The position numbers and the translations under genes are program-made. This document shows, piece after piece, positions 20,271-30,017 of a stretch of DNA of 47,777 nucleotides. Below the pieces are notes generated by a model, which was not told where the DNA came from, ran no database searches, and saw only the letters and a program-made list of their open reading frames with translations. How positions within the stretch are numbered: the first letter of the stretch is position 1; each line of letters opens with the position of its first letter. Source of the stretch: Salinivirgaceae bacterium (GTDB lineage Bacteria; Bacteroidota; Bacteroidia; Bacteroidales; SZUA-534); the NCBI GenBank assembly GCA_027858735.1, contig JAQICC010000427.1, forward strand, positions 1-47,777. The letters run 5' to 3'.

Positions 20271-21056
20271 TAATTTATATGACTATCAGTTTAGTTCACT
20301 AACGCCTTATATTTTATTATGTAAACGATGACAGGTATATATGTGCTATCATGTTTCTTATACATTTAGCCTGTGCTTTAACTTATCATCGTCCGTTGGA
20401 TATGACAACGTTAAAAAATCAAAAGGCTGTAGTTCAGTTTTTCGTTGATAAATTTAGGAAACCTTAAGGGCTTTAACCTGTCTGCCGGCGAGTCAGGTAT
20501 TAATAGCCGGGGGTTTTAACCCCCGGTAAAATTGAATTGGAATATAATCGTCGCACGATTAATATTCAATAAATTAAATGAAGTTTGTTTGCGACGAAAC
20601 AAATATAAAGTAACAATTAACATCGCTATTTTAAATCTAGAGCCAATCAAAATACAAGGGTTGCATTCCTTTTGTAATTTTTCCTGATAATCATTTTCAT
20701 TTTAAGGAACCTTGCTAGCGATTAATTAAAATAATGTAGCAGCCGGTTTTTTTAATTGTAATTTAACCAAAGGGTTAATAAACAGGATAAAGGCCTTAAT
20801 TAAACTAAATTAAGATGTTGTCTTAATTTTAAATCGTGCTTTGAGCGTAGTATAATAAATATTTTTACCTAGGATTCACATATTTTAGACTGATACTATT
20901 GATTGGCCTGAAAGGTTTACCTTCGGATAACTCAGGTTTAAATGGAACGCAGTAGGATTCTATCCTGCATAGTTCTATGCCTGTAATTAACTGTAGCAAG
21001 TAGTGGATGGTATTGGAAAATATAATACGGTGAAATTCTTCAATAAGAATAAAAAA
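20271..21056. other. Gene-free region with REP-like hairpins
   Basis: About 790 bp between two convergent terminators. Apart from the hairpin cluster at 20478-20567, it contains only a 38-codon open stretch (20351-20467) with no recognisable relatives. No gene is supported. The two facing terminators mark it as a boundary between transcription units. Confidence 0.5.
20478..20567. repeat. REP-like cluster of three hairpins
   Basis: Three palindromic elements follow one another. The first is CTGTCTGCCGGCGAGTCAGGT (CCTG...CAGG arms). The second is a 9-bp GC-rich stem CCGGGGGTT/AACCCCCGG at 20507-20526 with a two-base centre. The third is an AT-rich 12-bp stem at 20540-20567 (GAATATAATCGT with ACGATTAATATTC, one bulge). 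The first element recurs at 42599-42619 with one base changed. Such multi-hairpin intergenic units resemble REP/BIME elements mobilised by RAYT transposases, but no RAYT gene is in the window. Confidence 0.55.
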
Positions 21057-21087
21057 GAAAAGGATCGATAATTAACCGATCCTTTTC
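21057..21087 (-). terminator. Rho-independent terminator of the solute-binding protein gene
   Basis: GAAAAGGATCG and CGATCCTTTTC form a perfect 11-bp stem around a 9-base loop. Read on the minus strand, the stem is followed by TTTTTT. It lies about 28 nt after the stop codon at 21115. Confidence 0.9.
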
Positions 21088-21114
21088 AAACATTTATTGT
21101 ATGCTTTGTTCTTA

Positions 21115-22491
21115 TTAAAGCCCTAGTCTAATATTTTGTATTGCTTCATCTGCAGTTATCTCACCAAGCATAACTTCTACATAATACGTGTTTTTATTGA
21201 TAGATCCGGTAATGTATTGAAAAGATTCCGCTGTTGGTTTATAGGTATTTGATCCGAATTTTGTTTGTATCGATGATGAAAAATTTTCGAATTGATCGGT
21301 TCCAAACGATACATCGGTTAGTTTGCCTTTTATACCTGTAGGACATTTGGTGTATTGAACCCACATTTCTGCCACATCGGGTTTATTCATGGCCAATAAA
21401 AAATCAATGGCAGCCTGTTTATTAGGCGATTTTTTTAAAACACCCCACATTACTAAATAGCCACCGGGGTATATACTTGTTTCATTAAAGGTTGGGTATT
21501 CGTTTGGAAAACAACTCATGGTACTTTCCGGATTTTCTTCATTCCAAATATTATACATCCAAGAACCATTTGAATAGAATAAACATTGCTCATTTATTAG
21601 GTCGAATTTAGAATCAGACCAGCTAACATTTTTCCATTCAGGATTCAGAATATTATATTTAGAAAGTTCTTCTAATATTGTGAGTGTTTTGTGCCAAGCT
21701 TCCAGTTTTTTCTCTGTGACTTCTAGTGTAAATAATTGATCATAATCATTTAATGCTGAAGCATACATTTGAAAAACAAAAGTATTTACCGTGGTCCAGT
21801 CCCCTGCTTCATGCATGGGTTGAATGTAGTCACCCGGATTAGCTTCATTGTATTGGTGTACCGCTTTAATATATCCTACAAAGTCATCTACTGTCATGCC
21901 TTGCTGCTTGATTTCAATACCAACTTTACGAGCAACATTGGCATTGCTCCACATAGCCCAGTATTGGCCTTCAATAAAGGGGCCTGGAATAATACCGCCC
22001 CAGCGTTTTTTAACCTTTTCATTTAATAAATCGGTGCGTGTAGTTCTTCTAAATTCTGCAATGCTTGAAAAATCTACCAAATTGTTTTTAGCCCAAAGTG
22101 AATCTCCGGTAATATTTAAAACTTCTTCATATTGGTCATTAAGTCTTATAATGTCCCATTTTGGGTTTGGATCTTTTATTATTTGAGAAATAAAGAGTTG
22201 ATTGCTATTTGAAATGGTGCGATCGTAGTAAACCTCTTCAGGGAACTTTAAATTCATTAATATATGCTGGTTTTCAAACTCATATTGACGTGTAAAATCG
22301 CGAACCAGTTTTTCCCTTTTTCCTTCGTTAAGCCATTGTCCTAGAAAGTTCACTTGTTGTACAGGCTGTTTAGTCGTTGTAGGTATTACTTCATTAACAA
22401 TTTTCTCTTGTTTATCTTCACAAGCAACTATTAAAATTAGTGTTACAACCATTAAAACAGATGTAGCAATCATGTATCTTAAATTTTTCAT
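21115..22491 (-). CDS. Orphan ABC-type sugar solute-binding lipoprotein (SBP family 1)
   Basis: 458 aa. MKNLRYMIATSVLMVVTLILIVAC has a lipobox cysteine at C24. The body matches extracellular solute-binding family 1 (maltose/oligosaccharide type): an early LNLKFPEEVYYDR segment, PGPFIEGQYWAMWSNANVARKVGIE (hinge region), and a late GYLVMWGVLKKSPNKQAAIDFLLAMNKP stretch typical of this fold. No ABC permease or ATPase gene is nearby. Bacteroidota usually import glycans through SusCD, so this protein may act as a binding or sensing component rather than as part of a transporter. It is downstream of the periplasmic GH2 gene (163 bp gap) on the same strand and has a strong terminator. It may be co-transcribed with GH2, but the gap contains an 8-bp inverted repeat (ATAGCGGT/ACCGCTAT at 22545-22596) that could equally mark an independent promoter. 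Confidence 0.82.
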   Translation of the reverse strand: MKNLRYMIATSVLMVVTLILIVACEDKQEKIVNEVIPTTTKQPVQQVNFLGQWLNEGKREKLVRDFTRQYEFENQHILMNLKFPEEVYYDRTISNSNQLFISQIIKDPNPKWDIIRLNDQYEEVLNITGDSLWAKNNLVDFSSIAEFRRTTRTDLLNEKVKKRWGGIIPGPFIEGQYWAMWSNANVARKVGIEIKQQGMTVDDFVGYIKAVHQYNEANPGDYIQPMHEAGDWTTVNTFVFQMYASALNDYDQLFTLEVTEKKLEAWHKTLTILEELSKYNILNPEWKNVSWSDSKFDLINEQCLFYSNGSWMYNIWNEENPESTMSCFPNEYPTFNETSIYPGGYLVMWGVLKKSPNKQAAIDFLLAMNKPDVAEMWVQYTKCPTGIKGKLTDVSFGTDQFENFSSSIQTKFGSNTYKPTAESFQYITGSINKNTYYVEVMLGEITADEAIQNIRLGL

Positions 22492-22654
22492 GATAGAACA
22501 TTTTTAAATTTATTTTTTCTCTTGAGCTCATTGTCATGTAGGCAATAGCGGTATAGTTTTTACGGATATATTTAACAATTGTGTGGGAACCGCTATGTTG
22601 AATATATTACCCTATTTATATATTCGAACATAGCTATTTACCCCTTATAAATTG

Positions 22655-24790
22655 TTATTTAATAAGCAAGGTATCCCTCGCAACTATTTCGTTATTAAAC
22701 CACCCTTCGGCATAAACAACATTGTTTTTTAATTTAACGTTATCCCACTGAAAGCGAGTATCGCTTCTTGGACCTGCATTTTTGCTTCTTGCACCTATAG
22801 GCATTTCTTTATAATCGTTATATAGTAATACCGAATCGCAGTTGCTATAAGCCCAAATGCTTACCGGTACTTCTGTAAGTTTGTTTTGTGACCAAGTGCT
22901 TGGAACTATGTAAAGCATAGGTAATTCACTTGCTTTACGATACATACTCTGGTAAAAATAATATACATCTTTTTTTGTTTTATGATCATGAGCAAGCAAT
23001 CCTTTTTGATTCATATATGGGATAGGATTAGTCCCTCGCCCTAAACGTGGTGAAGCAAAATCGAAAGCTACCCAAGCAAAATGACCCGGAAAACTATCAG
23101 CTTTTGCCAAACCCATTGATGTTTTGTATTCGTGTAGCAAAGCTCCGTATTCTTGCGACCACATTTCAGGCTTACCACCAGCACTGTAATTTTTGGTAAT
23201 ATCAAAAATTTCGTTGGTTCGAATGTTTAGATCAATATCGGCACCATATTCACCAATAATTTCTTTCGGGTTGTAAGTTGAAATGGTTTGGCTATACCAG
23301 CCACCCCAGTGCTGAGGTGCATAAGTGTCAACCAAATCCTGGTTCGATTTAAATTTATAATTACACCCTGTTACTGTGCGGTTTGGGTCTAATTTTCTGC
23401 TTAGCTTAGCCAATTCACCAAATACTTTGTTCGATACATCTTCGCCACCACCGGAACGATCCGATTCGTTGCCAATACCCCAAATAATTACAGCCGGGTT
23501 ATTATAATGTTGATCAATCATTTCAGTAAGTTGTGATTTGCAATTTTCCAAAAATGCAGGATCGTCAGATGTACTTCCGGTTAAAGGAATTTCTAACCAA
23601 AGCATAATGCCCATATCGCGACAGGCATTTGCAAAAGCCTGATCGCTAGGGTAGTGGGCGTGACGAACAAAATTGAAACCGGCATCTTTAATGAGTTTAA
23701 CATCCATAACATGTTGTTCGTTGCTTAATGCATAGCCTAAACCTTCCATATCTTGATGGCGATTAATACCTTTAATTAGAGTTTTTTTCCCATTAAGCAT
23801 AAAAGGTTGATTATTTGCAAGTGAAAAGTAGCGGAATCCAAATTTACTTTCATACTGATCTACTTCTTGTCCATCGTAACTTAAGGTTGAAATTACCCGA
23901 TATGTTTTTGGACTGTCCGGACTCCAGAAAAACAGTTCACCTAAAGATGATTCTGATTGCTGTATTTTAATGGTTTCATTCGGTGCAACTATTTTCTTTC
24001 TTTTTAAGGTCGCTATTTCTTTCCCGTTTGGATCAATAATGGTGGATTGTAAAGTTACCTCTTTTTCTTGTTTGGAGTAGTTTTTTACGTAGGTATCCAT
24101 AGTTAAAACTGCAGGAGCTTGTCCACCAACTACGGGTGTATTTCGCACCTTTTCAATTTTAATTTCATCGGTAATAGTTACCCATACATCGCGGTAAATT
24201 CCACCGTAAATAGCGTAGTCAAAACTATAGGGGAAAGAGTTTTTTTCATCAGCCATCCATGGAGCAATTGTTTTGTCATTTGAATTGTCAACCCGAACAG
24301 CGAGAGTATTTGCACTACCTGATTTAATAAAATCGGTAACATCAAATTCAAAGCTTGTATAGCCCCCTTTATGTTGGCCAACGTTTTTGCCATTTACCCA
24401 AACATCGGCAACTAGCGAAACGGCTTCAAATTCAATAAACACTCTTTTGTTTTCATGTTTTTCATCAATACTAAAGGTTGTGCGATACCAAGCTGGTCCT
24501 TTATACATAGTCATTTTGTCAGGATCGTTCTTGAAATCGAATCGGCCATTGAAAACATCATTATGTACACCATCACTACCGCCATTAAAATCATGAGGAA
24601 TTGTCACTGATGTCCATTCGGTATCATTAAATTTTACTTTTTGTGCATTTTTTACATCTGAACGAATAAATTTCCATTCATTTTTGTTAATTGTTTCTTT
24701 AATTCGTTCTGTTTTCGGTTTTTGGTTAAAACTTAAAAATGCTAAACAAACCACCATTAGTGAGCTAAATAATATTAATTTTCGTGTCAT
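22655..24790 (-). CDS. GH2 family beta-galactosidase/beta-glucuronidase-like enzyme, periplasmic
   Basis: 711 aa with signal peptide MTRKLILFSSLMVVCLAFLSF and no strong lipobox, so a soluble periplasmic location is likely. A GH2 jelly-roll domain (about 30-210) with AWYRTTF and VWVNGKNVGQHKGGYTSF is followed by the Ig-like domain (about 210-320) and the TIM barrel (about 325-640). The acid/base is E442 in WGIGNESD. The likely nucleophile is E514 in IIGEYGAD, because the following MWSQEYG segment lines up with the MWSEEYQ region that follows the nucleophile in beta-glucuronidases. The enzyme should remove a terminal beta-linked sugar. Substrate is not readable. It lies between the HTCS gene (139 bp upstream) and the solute-binding protein, which links it to the HTCS-controlled glycan system. 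Confidence 0.9.
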   Translation of the reverse strand: MTRKLILFSSLMVVCLAFLSFNQKPKTERIKETINKNEWKFIRSDVKNAQKVKFNDTEWTSVTIPHDFNGGSDGVHNDVFNGRFDFKNDPDKMTMYKGPAWYRTTFSIDEKHENKRVFIEFEAVSLVADVWVNGKNVGQHKGGYTSFEFDVTDFIKSGSANTLAVRVDNSNDKTIAPWMADEKNSFPYSFDYAIYGGIYRDVWVTITDEIKIEKVRNTPVVGGQAPAVLTMDTYVKNYSKQEKEVTLQSTIIDPNGKEIATLKRKKIVAPNETIKIQQSESSLGELFFWSPDSPKTYRVISTLSYDGQEVDQYESKFGFRYFSLANNQPFMLNGKKTLIKGINRHQDMEGLGYALSNEQHVMDVKLIKDAGFNFVRHAHYPSDQAFANACRDMGIMLWLEIPLTGSTSDDPAFLENCKSQLTEMIDQHYNNPAVIIWGIGNESDRSGGGEDVSNKVFGELAKLSRKLDPNRTVTGCNYKFKSNQDLVDTYAPQHWGGWYSQTISTYNPKEIIGEYGADIDLNIRTNEIFDITKNYSAGGKPEMWSQEYGALLHEYKTSMGLAKADSFPGHFAWVAFDFASPRLGRGTNPIPYMNQKGLLAHDHKTKKDVYYFYQSMYRKASELPMLYIVPSTWSQNKLTEVPVSIWAYSNCDSVLLYNDYKEMPIGARSKNAGPRSDTRFQWDNVKLKNNVVYAEGWFNNEIVARDTLLIK

Positions 24791-24929
24791 AATTTCAATT
24801 TAAAAATTGTTAAATGTTTTATTTTATGATTAATGCGAAATATTTTCGTTTTGGTAATACGTGCAATCTATTATTTTGTTTTTTTTGTTAGTTTCTAGAT
24901 TACAATTCATAATGTTTTTACCTGCAATA

Positions 24930-27900
24930 TTAGTTATTTAAAGTCTTATTAATAAATTCTGTAGGCGATTCTCCATATAATTTAGTAAAGCATCTTGTAA
25001 AATAAGGCTGACTGCTAAAGCCTACAGCATACGCAATTTCAGTAATAGACATACTATTTTGTTTTAGTAATTTTAATGCTTTTTTTAATCGAATTCCTCT
25101 AATAAATTCATTAACCGATTGTCCTGTAATTGCTTCAACTTTAATATAAAGCAACGATCTGCTAATATGTATGCGATTTGATATGAATTCAGCATTAATT
25201 TTTTCTTCGTTTATATTCTCGAGTACAATATTAATAATTGACTGAATAAGCTCTTTATCTTTAGTGTCAATTCCTTCATTACTAAATTCAAAATTTGCAT
25301 CCTTTTTAAATTTTTCAATAAGATTCCATCGGTGTACCAACAGATTATTTATTCTACTTTTAAGCAATGTTAGGTTAAAAGGCTTGTAAATGTAGTCGTC
25401 GGCACCAGCCTCAAATCCTTCTATGTTTTTTTCTTCAGAATGGCGAGCCGTTAATAATATTACAGGAATATGGCTTGTTCTTTCATCGGATTTAATGCTT
25501 TTACAAAGCTCGAACCCATCCATATTGGGCATCATAACGTCGCTAATAATAATATCGGGAAAATTAAAAAATGTTTTGCGCTGACCATCTTCACCATCCT
25601 TAGCGGTTAAAACCTCATAATCTTGCACTAACTCATTCCGAATGAATGCTCTGAGGTCTGGGTCATCTTCAACAACCAACACTTTGAATTTATTCTCAGT
25701 TTTTTGTTTGCTCTCAATTTTATTTTTAATCTGTTGTTCAATTACATCATATTTTGTTTCCTCGTCGCTAATTTTTTCCTGTTGGGTATTTTTTTCTAAT
25801 GCGGTTTGTTTTATTATGGGAAGTATAACTTTAAATTCAGCACCTTCGCCGACTTTTGATGATACTGAAATTCTACCTCCATGCAATTCTGTTAATTCTT
25901 TAACCAGAGTTAGGCCAATACCTGTTCCTTCAATTTTGCTGTCAGATTTTTTTGAAGCACTATAAAACCTGTCGAAAATATAGGGTAAATCTTTTTTAGG
26001 AATACCCGTACCATCATCTTTTACGCTAATTTCAATTTCATCGTTATCTGTTTTAGATGATTCGCTGTTCGTTGCTCTTAATTTTTTAATGGACAAAACA
26101 ATACTTCCATATTCTCCAGTATGTTTAATTGAATTTGCTATTAGATTACTTATTATTTTGTCAAGTTTGTCGCTATCAAAACTCATAATCTCTTTTTTTA
26201 GCAACGATTTAAACTCATATTTGATTTTCCGTTGTGTTGCTAACTCATTGAATATTTCCCAAATGTTTTTACTGAATTCTACAATATCCCCTTGCGAGGT
26301 CTCAAGCATTAGGCTACCAGCTTCTAGTTTTCTATAATCCATTAACTGATTTACCATTTTTAATAGTCTGTCGGCATTTCTTTTTATTAGCCGAAGTTGC
26401 GATTTGTGTTCATCAGAATGGTGCTCGCTTTCATCAGAAATAATTTTATCAATTGGAGCCTTAATTAGAGTAAGAGGTGTTTTGAATTCATGAGAGATAT
26501 TTGTAAAAAAGCGAAGTTTCATAAGGTTTGCTTCATGCACATTTTTCAAAGCGATCTTTTCCATCTTAAGCTCGTTTTTAAGCTTTTCACGCATTATAAT
26601 GGCATAGCGAAATAGGTATAAGGTTAAAATAATTAATAGAACATATAAAACTTGAGCCAGCTTTGTTTTCCAGAAGGGTGGGTTAATTTTAATTTTAATA
26701 TTTATGCCCCCAACTTCAGAAATTTGGTCACCATCTACAATTCTTGCTTTGAAAGTATAGGTGCCATGTGGTAAATTTGTATATCGGGCAAATCGTTTAT
26801 TCCCAACAAAATACCATTCAGGGTCAAAACCCTCAAGGGTGTAGGCATAATCTAAATTCTGATAGCGATTGTAGTTTAAAGCTACATATTCAAAACTTAA
26901 GTCTGACTGTTTATAAGAAAGTTCAATTTCCTGTGTTTCTAATACTGATTTTGTTAAAGGCGAATTATTTGCATCTACCTTTTGTGATTTGTTAAATATT
27001 TGAAAATCGATCAAATATAATTTTGGATTAAGTTTGGCATTTAAAATAGTATCAGGATGAAACTTAACAAACCCGTTAGTGCTTCCGAAATACATTTCGC
27101 CTTTTTGCGATTTTAAAACAGATCTTTCGAAAAATTCATGGTTCCCGAGTTCCTCCGCCTTAAAAACTGTTTTTACTTTCTTCGTACTCGGATCAAAGGT
27201 AGATATACCATGCGACGAACTCAACCACAAAATGCCATTATCATCTTCCAAAATACCCTTAATATTTAAAGGTAAATTGTACTTATGTGTTAATCTTTCA
27301 AAGTAAATAGATGTGTCGGTTTCAATAATTTTATCAAGTCCTTTTGAACTTCCTACCCAAATACGCCCTTTTGAATCTTCATGAAGTGTATATACGTAAT
27401 TTGAGCAAATGGTGTTACTATCTTCATTATAGCTATGAAAATATCTGTAGGTTGAATCAAACATATATAGTCCGGTATAGGTAATTATCCATATTCGTTT
27501 TTTACTATCTTCTTTCATACTAACCGCATATGTCGATCCAAGAATGTTCGATTTAAAACTTCCAGGGTTATATTTATTATAAAAGGTATTGGTTTCCGGA
27601 TTGTAAACTTCAATTCCATGTCTGTGGTGCGTTGCCAACCAAACATTTTTGTCAGAATCAATCCCCATTCCTTTAATATTGATTATAGGAACATGATTGC
27701 TCCCATTATCGATTGGGAAAAGGTTTTTTAATTTATTGTTTTTTGTATTTAACTCATAAAGTCCAGCACCCCAACCAGTTATGTATAAGCTATTTTCTTT
27801 ACTTGGATTTTCAATAATAGCCAAAATGCTAGGCGATAAAAAGTTATTTTTCAAATGAATTCGATCAATGCTATTGTCATTGTTTAATTTGTTTATTCCA

Positions 27901-29045
27901 CCATTTCCGGTTCCAATCCAAATGGTACCATTTTTATCTTCACAAAAGGCGCTTACTTTATTGTGACTTATTGAATTTTCATCAAACGGATTATGAACAA
28001 AGTGTTCAAATTTTTTCATATTAGGATTAATAAAGCTTACGCCACCTTCTTGAGTTGTAAACCATAAAATACCATTTTTATCCTCGTATATGTTTGTTAT
28101 AATGTTATTTGCAATTGAATTAGTGTTCTTAATGTCGGTTTTGAAACGGGTAAAATCATCAGTTTCTTTATTGTAAAGGCTAACACCATTATTATCAGTT
28201 CCGAACCATACATTTTTATGGCTATCTTCAAATATTACAGCAAAGTTATGACTGCTTATACTTTTTTCATTATCATTAGTATGAATATAGCTTACTGTTT
28301 GTTGAGTTTTTGTATTATATTTTATAAGGCCGTCAAGTGATCCAATCCAGAATAGGCCTTCGGAATCAAGAAGTATTGGAAAACTTTTAAGTATGGGATT
28401 AGTTTCTGTGCTTACATTATTTTTAAACTCAGTAATTATTTCATTACTCAAATTCATTTTAAAAAGGCCGGAATTATTTTGAATAAGAAGTTCTTGATCA
28501 TTTAATCGAAAAATTTTTCTAATGTGGGTTCTGTGCTTTTGACCATTAATGCTAAAGAGGTACAATTTAAATTCATTTTTTGACGGAATATACTTTGCTA
28601 ATCCATCATTTGTGCCAATCCAAATATTGTCATTCTTATCAATAAAAATACAACGTATTACTGTTCCTGGCAATGAACTGCTGTCTCCGGGTATCAAATT
28701 GTAATTATAGAATTTCTCTTCTGAAATATTGTATCTCGATAATCCATCTTGGTTTGTACCAATCCATATATTATCATGCTTATCTTCAGCTAAACAAAGT
28801 GTAAAATTGCCAGGTAGTGAATGGGGGTCTTTAGGATCGTTCTTATAAACATTAAAATTATACCCATCCCATCGGTTTAACCCTTCTTTGGTTGTTATCC
28901 AAATAAAACCTCTACTATCTTCCAGTACAGCAGTAGTATAGTTGCTTGAAAGGCCATCTTTGGTGCTAATGGTATTAAAACTTATATTTTGACCAGTTAA
29001 GCCAAAAACAGTAAAAACAAGTAATAAATTTAATAATATCCTCAT
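24930..29045 (-). CDS. Hybrid two-component system sensor/regulator (HTCS)
   Basis: 1371 aa, the full HTCS length. A signal peptide (MRILLNLLLVFTVFGLTGQ) leads to a periplasmic sensor of Reg_prop beta-propeller repeats (GxIWIGTxxGLxxY patterns, about 20-690) and a Y_Y_Y domain (about 710-785). One transmembrane helix is at about 796-818. The cytoplasmic part contains HisKA with phospho-acceptor H852 in NISHEFKTPL, HATPase_c with N-box NLIANSIKHT and G-boxes DDGTGIP and GTGIGLTLVK (about 950-1065), a receiver domain (about 1119-1235, phospho-acceptor D1169) and an AraC-type DNA-binding domain (about 1270-1368). In Bacteroidota such proteins bind an oligosaccharide in the periplasm and activate the adjacent polysaccharide utilisation genes. 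The divergent GH2-susC-susD operon and the adjacent GH2 are the likely targets. Confidence 0.96.
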   Translation of the reverse strand: MRILLNLLLVFTVFGLTGQNISFNTISTKDGLSSNYTTAVLEDSRGFIWITTKEGLNRWDGYNFNVYKNDPKDPHSLPGNFTLCLAEDKHDNIWIGTNQDGLSRYNISEEKFYNYNLIPGDSSSLPGTVIRCIFIDKNDNIWIGTNDGLAKYIPSKNEFKLYLFSINGQKHRTHIRKIFRLNDQELLIQNNSGLFKMNLSNEIITEFKNNVSTETNPILKSFPILLDSEGLFWIGSLDGLIKYNTKTQQTVSYIHTNDNEKSISSHNFAVIFEDSHKNVWFGTDNNGVSLYNKETDDFTRFKTDIKNTNSIANNIITNIYEDKNGILWFTTQEGGVSFINPNMKKFEHFVHNPFDENSISHNKVSAFCEDKNGTIWIGTGNGGINKLNNDNSIDRIHLKNNFLSPSILAIIENPSKENSLYITGWGAGLYELNTKNNKLKNLFPIDNGSNHVPIINIKGMGIDSDKNVWLATHHRHGIEVYNPETNTFYNKYNPGSFKSNILGSTYAVSMKEDSKKRIWIITYTGLYMFDSTYRYFHSYNEDSNTICSNYVYTLHEDSKGRIWVGSSKGLDKIIETDTSIYFERLTHKYNLPLNIKGILEDDNGILWLSSSHGISTFDPSTKKVKTVFKAEELGNHEFFERSVLKSQKGEMYFGSTNGFVKFHPDTILNAKLNPKLYLIDFQIFNKSQKVDANNSPLTKSVLETQEIELSYKQSDLSFEYVALNYNRYQNLDYAYTLEGFDPEWYFVGNKRFARYTNLPHGTYTFKARIVDGDQISEVGGINIKIKINPPFWKTKLAQVLYVLLIILTLYLFRYAIIMREKLKNELKMEKIALKNVHEANLMKLRFFTNISHEFKTPLTLIKAPIDKIISDESEHHSDEHKSQLRLIKRNADRLLKMVNQLMDYRKLEAGSLMLETSQGDIVEFSKNIWEIFNELATQRKIKYEFKSLLKKEIMSFDSDKLDKIISNLIANSIKHTGEYGSIVLSIKKLRATNSESSKTDNDEIEISVKDDGTGIPKKDLPYIFDRFYSASKKSDSKIEGTGIGLTLVKELTELHGGRISVSSKVGEGAEFKVILPIIKQTALEKNTQQEKISDEETKYDVIEQQIKNKIESKQKTENKFKVLVVEDDPDLRAFIRNELVQDYEVLTAKDGEDGQRKTFFNFPDIIISDVMMPNMDGFELCKSIKSDERTSHIPVILLTARHSEEKNIEGFEAGADDYIYKPFNLTLLKSRINNLLVHRWNLIEKFKKDANFEFSNEGIDTKDKELIQSIINIVLENINEEKINAEFISNRIHISRSLLYIKVEAITGQSVNEFIRGIRLKKALKLLKQNSMSITEIAYAVGFSSQPYFTRCFTKLYGESPTEFINKTLNN

Positions 29046-30017
29046 ATGGCTGAAATTTTAAACTAAAAATCCTTTTCTCAAGTATTTACAATATACACAA
29101 AAAGTATTGTATTAATTTGATATACTTATTTCATATTCTTCAATGATTATTAAGTATCAAACGTTACTCAAATTATTAGAGATTTAGCCTTTTAACTGAA
29201 TAATTCTTCCATTTGATTAGAACTGTATGCATATAGTGCCATTAAAACAGTATTGAATAATGTGGTACCCATTTACTATATTTTTTTGATTTTACTACTT
29301 GTGTCTCCCCAGATAAGTAGTTTAGGATTTTTACAACAGCGCTGTCAAAATTATTGTTAACTGCTAAGTGATAATAAGCCCTTTTTCGGTAGCTAATATA
29401 GTATGTATTTGTATTTGACTAATACATTATTGTCTATAAGAAATTCAATATTATCCATACATCGAAATTAGAAATATTCATTTATTAAAGAGCGTAGTAC
29501 GACCATAACTTTCCAAGAATTTAAAGGGTGTTTTTTTTATTATAACGGAACTTACTGGCAACTTTCCTTATTTTATAGGGGATAGCCCCGAAAAAGTTGC
29601 TTTTGTAGCAACAGAAATATTATTTGCTAATAATCTGTCTAATAGTGCATTATGATTTTTTTTGTTATTTTTAGTAATTCTATTGAAATAAAATCAGTAA
29701 CTTGTAAAGCACCATAAAGTCAATCGTTTAAGATTTGTATCCACAGATTGGTGATTTTTTATTCCCCTAACCCTTGTAAACACTCAATTTCTAAAAGTAA
29801 GTTCCGTTATAATAAATATAAAAAGCAAAATAAACAGTTTGTAATACTCAGTTAAACAGATATATGGATAATGGTATATGCGAATTAAATTATACTGAAC
29901 GTAGGTATTTAATTGTGAAATTATATTTACATCGACAAAAAGCAGGGAGATAGTTAAAGCTGATTTTTTAAAAAACAACAATAAAAAATTCTTGAAAATT
30001 TACTAAAACATAAGTTT
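29046..30017. promoter_or_regulatory. Divergent regulatory region between HTCS and the GH2-susCD operon
   Basis: 972 bp separating divergently transcribed genes, unusually long for such a pair. It must hold the HTCS promoter and the activated promoter of the GH2-susC-susD operon. Its middle is occupied by a 279-bp element with perfect 20-bp terminal inverted repeats (29537-29815). The 65-codon ORF reported at 29784-29981 has no protein-like features. No clear AraC-type direct repeat pair was recognised by eye. Confidence 0.5.
29537..29815. mobile_element. MITE-like element with perfect 20-bp terminal inverted repeats
   Basis: TTATTATAACGGAACTTACT at 29537-29556 is the exact reverse complement of 29796-29815. 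The 279-bp unit has no ORF of note and contains internal hairpins (GGGGATAGCCCC near 29578 and GTTGC...GCAAC near 29597). Perfect 20-bp ends on a short non-coding body are typical of miniature inverted-repeat transposable elements or of an internally deleted insertion sequence. No clear target-site duplication was seen outside the ends, and the family is not recognised. A non-mobile regulatory role of the repeats is the alternative. Confidence 0.6.

Noticed and set aside
29784-29981. 65-codon minus-strand ORF in the HTCS/GH2 divergent region
   Set aside because: It starts between the two PUL promoters, overlaps the inverted-repeat element end and has low-complexity hydrophobic sequence without a recognisable family.
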